Shown here piece by piece: positions 31,851-40,551 of a DNA stretch of 61,225 bases. Under the pieces are notes generated by a model, which saw only the letters and a program-made list of their open reading frames with translations, made no database searches and was not told where the DNA came from. Both the position numbers and the translations under genes were made by a program. Numbering within the stretch: position 1 is the stretch's first letter; the number at the start of each line of letters is the position of its first letter. This stretch comes from a virus: positions 1 to 61,225 of the IMG/VR virus record IMGVR_UViG_3300048838_000781, one strand, 5' to 3'.

Positions 31851-32308
31851 CCAGCAGGACCCGCAAGAAGATGGGCAGGCCGTCGGCCTACACGCCCGAG
31901 CTTGCCGAGGAGATCTGCATCCGAATCGCGGGCGGGGAGAGCCTCCGCAAGATCTGCAAGTCCGAGGGAATGCCCGCGTTTCAGACCGTTCTTCGGTGGG
32001 CGTTTCACGCCGACCAGGAAGAGGTCGGAAACTTCCACGAGCAGTACGCACGCGCGCGAGAGCTGCAGGCCGAGCTTCGAGCCGACGAGATCGTCGAGAT
32101 CTCGGACAACACGAAGGATGCGGCAAGGGCTCGGGTCCGGATCGACGCTCGCAAGTGGGTGGCCTCGAAGCTCCTGCCCAAGCGGTACGGCAACCGCGTT
32201 GCACTCGACCACACCGGCTTCAACCCCGTCCTCAACGTCATCCTCGAAGGGGACCCGGTTCAGCACGTGTTCGACGAGGAATCGGAACAGGGAGACGGCG
32301 CAGAGTGA
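31847..32308 (+). CDS. terS: terminase small subunit
   Basis: 153 aa from the GTG at 31847. KKMGRPSAYTPELAEEICIR then GGESLRKICKSEGMPAFQTV is the HTH of terminase small subunits; DIVEISDNTKDAARAR-like text and the final Asp/Glu-rich tail are also usual. It recognises the packaging site and recruits the large subunit encoded next. Confidence 0.85.
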   Translation: MTSRTRKKMGRPSAYTPELAEEICIRIAGGESLRKICKSEGMPAFQTVLRWAFHADQEEVGNFHEQYARARELQAELRADEIVEISDNTKDAARARVRIDARKWVASKLLPKRYGNRVALDHTGFNPVLNVILEGDPVQHVFDEESEQGDGAE

Positions 32309-33744
32309 GCACGGCCGCGGCAGTCGCCAATCCTCTCGCGATCAACCTTCGCCTGCAGCCAAAGCAGCAGGTCGCGTTCACGTCGCCAGCTACCGAGATT
32401 CTCTACGGAGGCGCTGCCGGCGGCGGTAAGTCGCACCTGATGCGTGTCGCGGCGATCTACTGGGCGGCTCAGTTTCCGGGTATCCAGATCTACCTGTTTC
32501 GCCGCACCTGGCCGGACCTTTTCAAGAACCACATGACGGGACCGACCAGCTTTCCGGCTCTGCTGGCACCATGGGTGAACGCTGGCCACGCGGATATCAA
32601 GGAGTCGAAGGGCTACATCGAGATCGGCGGGAAGAGCCGCATTCACCTCTGCCACTGCGAACTCGAGAAGGACGTCTACAAGTACCAGGGCGCTGACATT
32701 CACGTACTGCTCATCGACGAGCTGACGCACTTCACGGCGACTCAGTATCGGTTTCTCAGGTCTCGTGTCCGCGCCGTTGGACTGAACATCCCCGAGCAGT
32801 ACCGACGGCAGTTCCCAAGGATCTTGTCTGGATCCAACCCCGGCAACGTCGGCCACAACTGGGTCAAGGCCATGCTGGTCGACCCGAAGCCCCCCGGCGT
32901 CATCTGGAGAGCCCCGGCCGACGACGGCGGCATGCTCCGGCAGTACATCCAGGCTCGGCTAGCGGACAACCCGGCGCTCCTCGCAGACAACCCCGACTAC
33001 ATCAACCAGCTCAAGGGTCTCGGGAACCCTGCTCTGGTTCGCGCGATGCTCGAGGGCGACTGGAACATCGTGGCCGGCGGAGCCTTCGACGACCTGTGGA
33101 ATCCAGACCGTCACGTGATTCGGCCCTTCCAAATCCCGGAAACCTGGACCCTGTTCCGCTCCTTCGACTGGGGCTCGACGAAGCCGCACGCTACTGTCTG
33201 GCTCGCTGAGTGCAACGGGGAGTATCTCGAAGACACCCCCAGGATCCCCAAGTCCAGCCTCGTGACCTTTGCCGAGCTTTACGGGTGGAACGGCACGCCG
33301 AACACCGGAACGAAGGAACTCGCGATCGAAGTTGGCCGGAAGGTCGTCGCCCTGGACAGGTCGCTGCCGATCCGTCAACGCGTCATTCCTGGTCCGGCCG
33401 ATCCGGCCATCTACGCCGTCGAGAACGGCTCCTCGATCGCCGCCGATATGGAGCGAGCCGGGTGCGCGTGGGTTCCGGCTGAAGCTGGACCGGGCAGCAG
33501 GAAGGCCGGCCTCGAGGCATTGCGCAAGCGCCTCAAGGCTGCGCTCGAGGGGGACGAGCCGGGCCTGTTCTTCTTCGATACCTGCCGGCAGGTGATCCGC
33601 ACGTTGCCTGTGTTGCCGCGCTCTCAGCGGGACCCAGACGACGTCGATACGGCGGCGGAAGACCACCTCTATGACGCCCTTCGCTACGGCGTCTCCAACC
33701 CATTCGGAAAACCCAACTGGCGCGGCGGCCGTCGCGCAGCCTGA
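32305..33744 (+). CDS. terL: terminase large subunit
   Basis: 479 aa from the GTG at 32305. Walker A YGGAAGGGKS (34-43), Walker B VLLIDEL (134-140), coupling region SGSNPGN, and nuclease acidic residues in FRSFDWGSTKPHA and near DTAAEDHLYDALRYG. It pumps DNA into the procapsid and cuts the concatemer. Normal length for the family. Confidence 0.95.
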   Translation: MSTAAAVANPLAINLRLQPKQQVAFTSPATEILYGGAAGGGKSHLMRVAAIYWAAQFPGIQIYLFRRTWPDLFKNHMTGPTSFPALLAPWVNAGHADIKESKGYIEIGGKSRIHLCHCELEKDVYKYQGADIHVLLIDELTHFTATQYRFLRSRVRAVGLNIPEQYRRQFPRILSGSNPGNVGHNWVKAMLVDPKPPGVIWRAPADDGGMLRQYIQARLADNPALLADNPDYINQLKGLGNPALVRAMLEGDWNIVAGGAFDDLWNPDRHVIRPFQIPETWTLFRSFDWGSTKPHATVWLAECNGEYLEDTPRIPKSSLVTFAELYGWNGTPNTGTKELAIEVGRKVVALDRSLPIRQRVIPGPADPAIYAVENGSSIAADMERAGCAWVPAEAGPGSRKAGLEALRKRLKAALEGDEPGLFFFDTCRQVIRTLPVLPRSQRDPDDVDTAAEDHLYDALRYGVSNPFGKPNWRGGRRAA

Positions 33745-33758
33745 CCGGAGAGACCACC

Positions 33759-35258
33759 ATGGGAATCGGAACCAACCATCCCGACTACAAGGCCATGCTT
33801 CCGCGCTGGAGCAAGATCCGCGACGTCCTCGAAGGCGAGGAGGCCGTCAAGGCTGCCGGCGAAGCGTACCTGCCCAAGCTCCCCGGCCAGAACGAGAAGG
33901 ACTACTCCTTCTACGTCGAGGGCGCCTACTTCTTCGAGGGCTCGAGCCGCGCGATCGAGGCGTTCGTCGGGATGCTCACGCGCAAGGATCCCGTCGTCGA
34001 GATCCCGGAATCCGCTGAAGCCTGGCGAGACGACATCGCGGGGAGCGGCACGAGCCTCGACGAGCTGTTCGTGGGAACCGTGGTCGACGTCGTGACCACC
34101 GGCCGCGTCGGGGCCCTGGTCGACTGGCCCGGATCGACGGAGGGCCTCACGCGCGCCGAGGCAGAGCGTATCGGGTCGGCGCCAACGATCAAGCTCTACC
34201 CGGCCGAGGCGATCGTCAACTGGCAGGACGACGATCGCGGCCGTCCGCTCTGGATCGTGCTCGAGGAGCAGGCGCGCAAGCCCGACGCTGACCGCTACAG
34301 CCACGAGACGGTGAGGCAACGGCGCGAGCTGTTCCTCGACGAGGTGGGGATCTACCGCCAGCGGATCTTCCAGCTTGCCGACGAGACCGCCAAAGAAGAA
34401 GAGTGGGTTCAGGTCGGCGAGGAGATCACGCCGATGCGATCGGGTCAGCCGTGGATGGAGATCCCGTGGGTGTGGTTCGGTTCGAGCGAGAACACCTCGA
34501 CTCCGAATCACCCGCCGCCGCGGCAAATCGTGAACGCGGCGCTGGCCATGTATCGCAACAGCGCGGCCTTCGAGAAGGCGCTGATCTACGGCGGCAACCC
34601 GCAGCCGTATGTCGTACTCGGCGGCTACCGAATGGCGAGCGCGACCCCCGGTGGCGTCGACGATGGCCCGAAGCGCGAGTACGTCATCGGTGGCTCCGAG
34701 GTGTGGGAGCTTCCCGAGAACTCCCAGGCCGGGGTGCTCAACTTCGCCGGCGGCGCGGAGATGCCGCTCGAGCGAGCGATCGATGCCAAAAAGCGTGACA
34801 TGGCCGTCCTCGGCGCGAGGCTGCTGGAGGGTCAGAAGAAGGGCGCCGAGGCAGCCGAGACGGAGGAGATCCGGCGCAGCGGCGAGAACAGCGCGATCGG
34901 CCGGATCGCGGACAACCTCACTCTCGGCTGGACGCGAGTGCTCCAACTCGTCGCCGAGTGGGCGGGCTGGGAAGGCGACGTGGGCGTCACGTTCTCCAAG
35001 GACTTCCTGTCTCGCCCGGTGACGGCGCAGGAGGTGACTGCGGCGATGGATCTCTACCTCCGCGGCGCCTGGGCGTTGCCCGACCTGCACGGCTTCCTGA
35101 TCGCCGGCGAGTGGCAGCCCGAGACGCGCACAACGGAGGCGATCGAAGCGGACCTCGAAGCGGCGAGGCCGAGCGCGGCACCGGCTGGCGGTCCGCGGCC
35201 GGTCGGAGGGCTACCGGGCGGGGTTCCGATGCCTGGCGACGAAGGGAGGTTCGCGTGA
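33759..35258 (+). CDS. portal protein (DUF4055 type)
   Basis: 499 aa. NHPDYKAMLPRWSKIRDVLE, EAFVGMLTRKDP, and the long PLERAIDAKKRDMAVLGARL helix then ETEEIRRSGENSAIGRIADN match the DUF4055 portal family that accompanies P22-like coat proteins. Forms the dodecameric ring for DNA entry and tail joining. Follows the terminase by 14 bp. Confidence 0.88.
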   Translation: MGIGTNHPDYKAMLPRWSKIRDVLEGEEAVKAAGEAYLPKLPGQNEKDYSFYVEGAYFFEGSSRAIEAFVGMLTRKDPVVEIPESAEAWRDDIAGSGTSLDELFVGTVVDVVTTGRVGALVDWPGSTEGLTRAEAERIGSAPTIKLYPAEAIVNWQDDDRGRPLWIVLEEQARKPDADRYSHETVRQRRELFLDEVGIYRQRIFQLADETAKEEEWVQVGEEITPMRSGQPWMEIPWVWFGSSENTSTPNHPPPRQIVNAALAMYRNSAAFEKALIYGGNPQPYVVLGGYRMASATPGGVDDGPKREYVIGGSEVWELPENSQAGVLNFAGGAEMPLERAIDAKKRDMAVLGARLLEGQKKGAEAAETEEIRRSGENSAIGRIADNLTLGWTRVLQLVAEWAGWEGDVGVTFSKDFLSRPVTAQEVTAAMDLYLRGAWALPDLHGFLIAGEWQPETRTTEAIEADLEAARPSAAPAGGPRPVGGLPGGVPMPGDEGRFA

Positions 35259-35638
35259 GCCTCATGGATCTGCTCGGACTTGCCCTTCTCGGCCTCATGG
35301 CTTTGGGCTGCTACTGCGTCTGCCTCTACACGCTGGCGCAGTTGCGCGACGTGAAACGCGGCCAATACGTGGCGATCGGCGGCCCTTATTCCACCACCGC
35401 CGAGGTGCTCAGCGCTCTGCGGTCAGGAGCCGATCTCGGGAAACTGGTATCCCTGACGAAATCGTACGGCGAGTGTGCGGTCGAGTACGACATTGACGTG
35501 CTCGTTCGCCTGGGCATGGCGGTTCGCTCAGACCTTGGCGATGGCGTGCCTCGCTGGTGGCAGACGCCCGAAGGCGCCGAGGTCGATCGTGAGCTCGAAG
35601 AGTGGCGGCAAAGGTTTGAAGCCAATGGAGACAAGTGA
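35255..35638 (+). CDS. small membrane protein in head module
   Basis: 127 aa from the GTG at 35255 (ATG at 35264 also possible). One hydrophobic helix (MDLLGLALLGLMALGCYCVC, about 4-24) and then a soluble part that resembles a winged helix (VRLGMAVRSDLGDGVPRWWQ). Coupled with the portal. Unusual place for a membrane protein; function unknown. Confidence 0.65.
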   Translation: MSLMDLLGLALLGLMALGCYCVCLYTLAQLRDVKRGQYVAIGGPYSTTAEVLSALRSGADLGKLVSLTKSYGECAVEYDIDVLVRLGMAVRSDLGDGVPRWWQTPEGAEVDRELEEWRQRFEANGDK

Positions 35639-35973
35639 TGAGAGAAGGCTTTCGTGAGTATCCGATTCTGAACGCCGTGGACCTCGGATGCGGCGTCTAC
35701 GCCATCCCTGGTCGTCGGATCGACCCCGGCTCGATTCGCGTGTTCGAGGAAGTTCAAGGCGGCGGCATCGAGGTGCCCTGCGGGTCATGGTCCTGCACCG
35801 GCAACCCGTTCGATGGCCGCGCCGGTTTCGGGACGTTCTACGTGTATCCGAGCAACTTCGGCTCGTTTGTGGTGCTCGGCGCGATGGCACCGCTATCGAT
35901 CTGGATCGAGCTGGCGGCCCCTGAACAGCGGCCGGCCGGAGTCCCGGCGCTGCCGGTTGTGGGGGGCGCGTGA
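35638..35973 (+). CDS. hypothetical protein
   Basis: 111 aa from the ATG at 35638. Beta-rich with two Cys (IEVPCGSWSCTGNP). It stands directly before, and overlaps, the Ntn-hydrolase gene, so could be its partner. No family recognised. Confidence 0.6.
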   Translation: MREGFREYPILNAVDLGCGVYAIPGRRIDPGSIRVFEEVQGGGIEVPCGSWSCTGNPFDGRAGFGTFYVYPSNFGSFVVLGAMAPLSIWIELAAPEQRPAGVPALPVVGGA

Positions 35974-36581
35974 CCACGATCGCAGCGGCAAACCTGTACG
36001 GTCGCTACGCCATCGCGGCCGACTCGCGCCTGACGATCAGCCACAGCACGATCGTGTCCGACACCTTCGACAAGATCCGCCGGATCTCGTCCGTCAACGG
36101 CGGTCCGGCGTACTTCACATCTGCCGGTGACGCTCGACTCCTGAACCTTGCCGACAAATGCGGCTTCCAGGATGCCCCAAGCGTGGAGCTGTTCGTGAAG
36201 CAGATCCAGAGTTGGTTCACGACAGAGCAGTGGGCTCCAGCGGAAGGGATTGGGGCTCCAGGATGGGGATTCTGCGGCGTCTACATGGACCACAGCGGCG
36301 TCTGGTCCATCGACGGAACGTTCCACTTCCGGAGGCTCGCGCACGGCGAGGTGTGCGCGTTCGGATCCGGTGCGGACTTCGCTCTCGGAGCGATGGACTG
36401 GGAGCGGCAGATCAGCCCAAGCACCGATGCGGGACAGCTCGCCGAGATCGGCGTTCGTGCCGGGATTCGGCGCGACTCTGGGAGTGGCGGCGAGGTTCGA
36501 GTGATCGTCATGGACGAGAAGGGCGTCGTCGTGCACGACTGGGAAAAGGCGCGATATGCCGGATCGGAGGCAGCAGCGTGA
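35970..36581 (+). CDS. proteasome/HslV-like Ntn hydrolase
   Basis: 203 aa from the GTG at 35970. After removal of Met the chain begins TTIAAANLYGRYAIAADSRL: Thr1 as nucleophile, Asp17 exactly where proteasome beta subunits and HslV have it, and a Lys at about 34 (DTFDKIRRIS). YFTSAGDARLLNLADK and FGSGADFALGAMDW follow the beta-sheet and helix pattern of that fold. These enzymes are N-terminal-Thr peptidases. No ATPase (HslU, Mpa) is encoded nearby. Placed between portal and MuF genes, it may process head proteins or act on host proteins. Fold assignment is strong; activity is inferred. Confidence 0.8.
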   Translation: MTTIAAANLYGRYAIAADSRLTISHSTIVSDTFDKIRRISSVNGGPAYFTSAGDARLLNLADKCGFQDAPSVELFVKQIQSWFTTEQWAPAEGIGAPGWGFCGVYMDHSGVWSIDGTFHFRRLAHGEVCAFGSGADFALGAMDWERQISPSTDAGQLAEIGVRAGIRRDSGSGGEVRVIVMDEKGVVVHDWEKARYAGSEAAA

Positions 36582-36805
36582 TCGTCTTCGAGAACCGCGG
36601 CCAGGCGTGGAAGCTCGACGCTGATCCTGAGACCGAGCGCCGTGTCGCCCGCGCGATGGGTTCGCCTCGTGATCGAGGGATGGTTCCGGCCGCTCCCGTA
36701 CGGTCAGCCCGGATTCTTCCTTCGTTCGCGATGATGGCCGCGCTGGCTATGGTCACACCCGCGATGGTCTTCCCAGTTGGGCCACGCTCCAAGCGGAGGC
36801 GCTGA
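36578..36805 (+). CDS. small hypothetical protein
   Basis: 75 aa from the GTG at 36578 (GTGA overlap with the Ntn hydrolase). A hydrophobic stretch near the end (ILPSFAMMAALAMVTPAMVF) could span the membrane, followed by Lys/Arg. Unknown function. Confidence 0.5.
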   Translation: MIVFENRGQAWKLDADPETERRVARAMGSPRDRGMVPAAPVRSARILPSFAMMAALAMVTPAMVFPVGPRSKRRR

Positions 36806-37257
36806 TGCCGACCGTCGTCAATCGCCACCACTACCGGGGCAAGAAGCTGCCCCAGCCGTGGATGTACATCGGGCGTGGCACACCGCTCGGCAACCCGTTC
36901 CGCTACCCGGAGCATCCGGACGCGCTCGAGCGCTACCGGTCCTGGCTCTGGTGGCGGATTCGCGAGCGCGACGACGGCGTCTTGCGGATGCTCGCCCAGA
37001 TCCGGCCAGAGACGCACCTGGTGTGCTCGTGCGCACCGCGGCCGTGCCATGGCGACATCGTCGTTCGGGCGTGGGAGTGGTGGCACCGCGCGAGGCCAGA
37101 TTCCCTCGCTGCCGAGCCGCCCTATCCGGGATGCTCGACTGTTCTCGTCACCTTGAGCGATCCCGAGCTCACGGCACACACGGTCGCCACAGAGTGCTCA
37201 CGGGAAGAGCCGCACCCAACTTCGGAGTGCGGGCTTTGGTCGGAGCCGACGCCGTGA
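36805..37257 (+). CDS. DUF4326 domain protein
   Basis: 150 aa. VVNRHHYRGKKLPQPWMYIG, then RGTPLGNPFRYPEHPDALER and LVCSCAPRPCHGDIVVRAWE, are the complete DUF4326 pattern, with Cys and His that may bind metal. Frequent in phages; function unknown. Overlaps the MuF gene start. Confidence 0.85.
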   Translation: MPTVVNRHHYRGKKLPQPWMYIGRGTPLGNPFRYPEHPDALERYRSWLWWRIRERDDGVLRMLAQIRPETHLVCSCAPRPCHGDIVVRAWEWWHRARPDSLAAEPPYPGCSTVLVTLSDPELTAHTVATECSREEPHPTSECGLWSEPTP

Positions 37258-39029
37258 CCACCGTCAACCGCCGGATCCGCGACGAGGCTCTCCGCAACGC
37301 GATCTCCCGAGAGCGCTACTCCGATGACCTCGCGCGCGAGATCCTGCTGATCCTTCGCCGCTCAGAGGTAGACCTCGAACAGCAGCTCGCAGCGCGCATC
37401 GCCAAGCTCGGTCCGGTCGACGCCCAGAACCGGGGACGAGCCACGACCGAGCGCCTGGCCGACTTCCTGGCCGCCACTCGCGAGATCAACGACAACGGGT
37501 ATCGCGACCTCGCCGCCCGTCTCGAGTCTGAGCTATTCGGCCGCGCGCGCTTCGAGGCCGTGGACGCCAAGCGCGAGATCTCCGGCGCCCTGGCCGCGGT
37601 CGATGTGCAGCTCGACCTTCGCACGCCCCCGCTCCCGGTACTCGAGGCCCTCGTCACGAGCAAACCCTTCGACGGCCGGCTGCTCTCCGAGTGGGTCGAG
37701 CGCACCCGAGACAACCGCTGGGCCGGAATCCGCGACGCGGTCGAGCGTACCGTAGGAGTAGGGCTCGCACAGGGCGAGACGGTCGACCAGATGGCTCGGC
37801 GGCTCCAGGGCGCGTTCGAGCTGTCGCGACGGGAGGCCACCTCGCTCGTGCGGACCTCGGTGGCGCACGTCGCCGCGGAATCTCGCGAGGCGATGTACCT
37901 CGCGAACGCCGACATCGTGAAGGCGATCGCGTGGGTATCGACCCTCGACACCAGGACCACGGGAGCGTGCAAGCTCAGGGACGGCAAGCTCTATGACCTC
38001 GAGACCAAGGAACCGATTGGACACGACCTGCCGTGGAACGGCGGGCCTGGCCGCCTGCACTGGCAGTGCCGCTCGACCTCCGTCCCGGTCCTCGGCACCT
38101 GGGAGGACCTCGGCCTCGACGGCAGCAAGATCGGGCCCGGAGCACGCGCTGCGATGGACGGCGAGGCCGCCGGCAACGAGGACTACGAGGCCTGGCTGCG
38201 TCGACAGCCGCTTGGGGTCAAGAAGGCAGCGCTCGGCGATGCTCGGGGACTGGCCTTCGATCGCGGCGTCTCGCTTGCTGACGCAACGAGCCTGCCGATC
38301 GCGCGGCTCCTCGCCGGCATTGGTGCGGCCGTGGAGCCTGCCTCGCTCGCCTCCATCCTGGCGGGTGGCGTGGAGGTGCCCCGGTTCTCCAAGGTTGCCG
38401 AGGCTCAGGAGTGGCTCGAAACGCGGCGGTACGCTGACAGCGTGGACATGGGGCGGATCTCGCTCCAGGTCATGCAGGACATCGCCGATGGGATCGCAGC
38501 TGTGATGTCCGCATTCGGCACTAGCGTGACCGAGATCGGCAAGATCTCCGGGACGAGGTATCGCGACAGCATGGGGGTCTACCTCTACAACCCCTACAGC
38601 CGTGAGCGGGGCAAGATCTTCCTGCGGCAGCGGCTTGACCTTGCTCGAAACAAACGAGCGGACGAGTGGATGATCAAGCAGGCGTCCAAACAGCTCGGCG
38701 ACATCGTCCCAAAGCGAGCCTTCGCGATGAGCGACTCGCGGCGCCCGGTCTTCTCCCTCGCCGCCCACGAAGCCGGACACGCGATCTACTACCAGAGCTT
38801 CGCGCATACGCTTTGGGAAGCGCGAATCAGGAAAGCGATCGACGCGGGATCCATAACGCTTCGAGATCGCGTCGCCGTGAGTCTCTACGCCAGAACGAAT
38901 CTCTCGGAGCTGTGGGCCGAGGTCACCGCCCTTGTGGCTGATGGTCGATCCAGCGAGGTTCCGGAGTCGATCCTAGGCATCTATCGCGGCGTGGTCGAGG
39001 CGGTCATGGAACAGAGGAGAATGAATTGA
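37254..39029 (+). CDS. MuF head morphogenesis protein with C-terminal zinc-metallopeptidase domain
   Basis: 591 aa from the GTG at 37254. Residues about 150-290 are the MuF/SPP1-gp7 minor head domain (RREATSLVRTSVAHVAAESR, WVSTLDTRTTGACKLRDGKL, GGPGRLHWQCRS). After a linker comes a separate domain (about 400-591) with SLAAHEAGHAIYYQ, an HExxH zinc site (505-509), and ARTNLSELWAEV with Glu552/Glu556 as possible third ligand. MuF proteins are packaged in the head and can carry toxin-like tails; this one would deliver a metallopeptidase with the DNA, or mature the capsid. Domain order is clear; the substrate is unknown. Confidence 0.85.
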   Translation: MTTVNRRIRDEALRNAISRERYSDDLAREILLILRRSEVDLEQQLAARIAKLGPVDAQNRGRATTERLADFLAATREINDNGYRDLAARLESELFGRARFEAVDAKREISGALAAVDVQLDLRTPPLPVLEALVTSKPFDGRLLSEWVERTRDNRWAGIRDAVERTVGVGLAQGETVDQMARRLQGAFELSRREATSLVRTSVAHVAAESREAMYLANADIVKAIAWVSTLDTRTTGACKLRDGKLYDLETKEPIGHDLPWNGGPGRLHWQCRSTSVPVLGTWEDLGLDGSKIGPGARAAMDGEAAGNEDYEAWLRRQPLGVKKAALGDARGLAFDRGVSLADATSLPIARLLAGIGAAVEPASLASILAGGVEVPRFSKVAEAQEWLETRRYADSVDMGRISLQVMQDIADGIAAVMSAFGTSVTEIGKISGTRYRDSMGVYLYNPYSRERGKIFLRQRLDLARNKRADEWMIKQASKQLGDIVPKRAFAMSDSRRPVFSLAAHEAGHAIYYQSFAHTLWEARIRKAIDAGSITLRDRVAVSLYARTNLSELWAEVTALVADGRSSEVPESILGIYRGVVEAVMEQRRMN

Positions 39030-39238
39030 GCCAGTCGTACCAGTGCCTACTTTGCAAGCACTTCAACTTCGCAGGCGAGGGATGCGCCGCGTTCCCGGCC
39101 GGGATTCCAGAAGAGATCCTCTCCGGCCAATTCGACCACCGAAAGGCGTACGATGGCGACGGCGGGATTCGCTGGGAGCCTGCCGACGCGGAAGCGGCGA
39201 AATTCGCCGAAGAGCTGGACGAGGAAGGCGAGGGATGA
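39026..39238 (+). CDS. small conserved Cys protein
   Basis: 70 aa from a TTG at 39026 overlapping the MuF stop. CLLCKHFNFAGEGCAAFPAG and then HRKAYDGDGGIRWEP are shared by a small family spread through bacteria and phages (three Cys, AFP-GIP, GD-GI). Acidic tail. Function unknown. Confidence 0.75.
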   Translation: MSQSYQCLLCKHFNFAGEGCAAFPAGIPEEILSGQFDHRKAYDGDGGIRWEPADAEAAKFAEELDEEGEG

Positions 39239-39612
39239 GCGGTTTCGAGCTTGGAGCGAGTACGGACCTGATCGAACAGGCGTGGTCCGATGGGCATTGC
39301 CCCAAGCACGGCGCGTTCAGGTCATTCCCGGCCACGCAGGAATGCCACTGGTGCCGGTGCGAAGCTCAAGCAAGACTGCTCAGCAGCGCTCCGACTCCCA
39401 AGCGCCTGCGGATGTTCCAGGAGGTCACCGAGCTGTATCGGCAGCGCGATCTACTGCGGCCGTTCATGACGGCAGAGCAGTTCACCATGATCGGACACAT
39501 CCTCGCTGCAGCTCGACGTAGACATCCGGCCCCAGGATCCGACCGGACTAAGCGCCTGCGAAAGAAGCGCGCGAAGAGCCAGTGCGGCGCGGTAACGGAG
39601 ATCCCACGATGA
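39235..39612 (+). CDS. hypothetical Cys/His protein
   Basis: 125 aa, ATGA overlaps at both ends. Zinc-binding pattern near the front: GHCPKHGAF, then QECHWCRCEA. Helical basic end (DRTKRLRKKRAKSQ). Unknown. Confidence 0.65.
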   Translation: MSGFELGASTDLIEQAWSDGHCPKHGAFRSFPATQECHWCRCEAQARLLSSAPTPKRLRMFQEVTELYRQRDLLRPFMTAEQFTMIGHILAAARRRHPAPGSDRTKRLRKKRAKSQCGAVTEIPR

Positions 39613-40052
39613 ACATCGCCCAGACCCGCGAGACGATCGAGCGCCTCCACGCGATGCTCGAAGGCGCGCCTCCCGAGGTGCGAGACAAGCTCGTCGCCTC
39701 CCTCAATCAGCTCGGCGACGTGCTCAAGGCCGTCGAGGTGATCAACCGCGCGAAGCCGGCGGCCGGGGCCCAAGCAGCAGCGCAGGCGGCAATGCTCGCT
39801 CCACCCGACCTCGAGTGGAAGGTGCGCGCGATCGCTCACGTCGCCTCAGAGGCGCTCAAGCTGAGCGGCGAGCTCGACCGCGTGATCCTCGAAGTGATCG
39901 CCCGCCGGCCGCGAGGGCAGCGTCAGATGCAGCGCGACATCGACGCCCTGCGCTCCGCCTGGGAGGAGAACTTCGGCAAGCGTCGGGCGTGCATCGAGGT
40001 GCTCGACGGGATCGTCAAGGCGCGGACGCCCGCGGATATTCGGGGGATCTAG
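39609..40052 (+). CDS. hypothetical helical protein
   Basis: 147 aa, almost all helix (RETIERLHAMLEGAPPEVRD, EALKLSGELDRVILEVIARR). Last gene before the convergent minus-strand gene. Could be a head or scaffolding accessory protein; not recognised. Confidence 0.65.
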   Translation: MNIAQTRETIERLHAMLEGAPPEVRDKLVASLNQLGDVLKAVEVINRAKPAAGAQAAAQAAMLAPPDLEWKVRAIAHVASEALKLSGELDRVILEVIARRPRGQRQMQRDIDALRSAWEENFGKRRACIEVLDGIVKARTPADIRGI

Positions 40053-40072
40053 TCGGCTATCAAGACTAGATC
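40046..40072. terminator. hairpin between convergent genes
   Basis: GATCTAGTC, 9-base loop, GACTAGATC: a perfect 9-bp stem. A second, mutually exclusive stem (CGGCTA 40054-40059 with TAGCCG 40075-40080) overlaps it. No T-run. Lies where the late plus transcript meets the end of the minus gene. Confidence 0.5.
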
Positions 40073-40270
40073 GTTAGCCGCCTGGGGGAAACATCTCTTC
40101 CACCAGTCCATCACGAATACAGTTCGATGGCCTTCGATCGGAGAGAATTCGTCCCCTTCGAGGAGGGCGTCGAGTTCTTTTGGCACTAGGTCGGGCCGAT
40201 CCTCGTGGAAGGCCACCAGAGTGTTCCATCCCGCTTCAGCGTTGTCCATCTTCATCGTCAGTTTAGGCAT
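40049..40270 (-). CDS. lone minus-strand gene inside late region (moron-like)
   Basis: 73 aa with an AAAGGAG site 7 bp before the ATG at 40270. MPKLTMKMDNAEAGWNTLVA then DRPDLVPKELDALLEGDEFS; no domain known to me. It is the only minus-strand gene between 22186 and 59511, so it must be transcribed apart from the late operon, probably in the lysogen. Beyond it (40271-40551) is a 281-bp spacer with three direct repeats and no gene. Confidence 0.7.
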   Translation of the reverse strand: MPKLTMKMDNAEAGWNTLVAFHEDRPDLVPKELDALLEGDEFSPIEGHRTVFVMDWWKRCFPQAANDLVLIAD

Positions 40271-40460
40271 GATTCGCTCCTTTGTTGTGCCGAAAGGAAT
40301 CGTACCACCCTTCGCGCAAACGCCTGAATTTGCTATCTATCGACTACCATCGGCGTTCCCCAACTTACCGACCCCTTCCCCCGCTGACCTTGCCCCGCTA
40401 CCGTCCGCCGCATGGCGGTCGTAGTGCCCCACCTCGGTAGCAGCTACCCAGTCCAGAGAG

Positions 40461-40532
40461 GGCGGGATGCCCTCGGCGTCGGCGGGATGCCGGCGGGTTC
40501 CAATCTGTGTGTCCACCGTGCGGCGGGATGCC
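40461..40532. repeat. three GGCGGGATGCC direct repeats
   Basis: GGCGGGATGCC occurs at 40461-40471, 40481-40491 and 40522-40532, in the spacer just ahead of the scaffold gene. Could be protein- or RNA-binding sites controlling scaffold/coat expression. Confidence 0.75.
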
Positions 40533-40551
40533 AATCGGAAGGGAGATCCAC

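Noticed and set aside
33684-35090. 468-aa open frame on the minus strand
   Set aside because: Antisense to the portal gene; shadow of high third-position GC.
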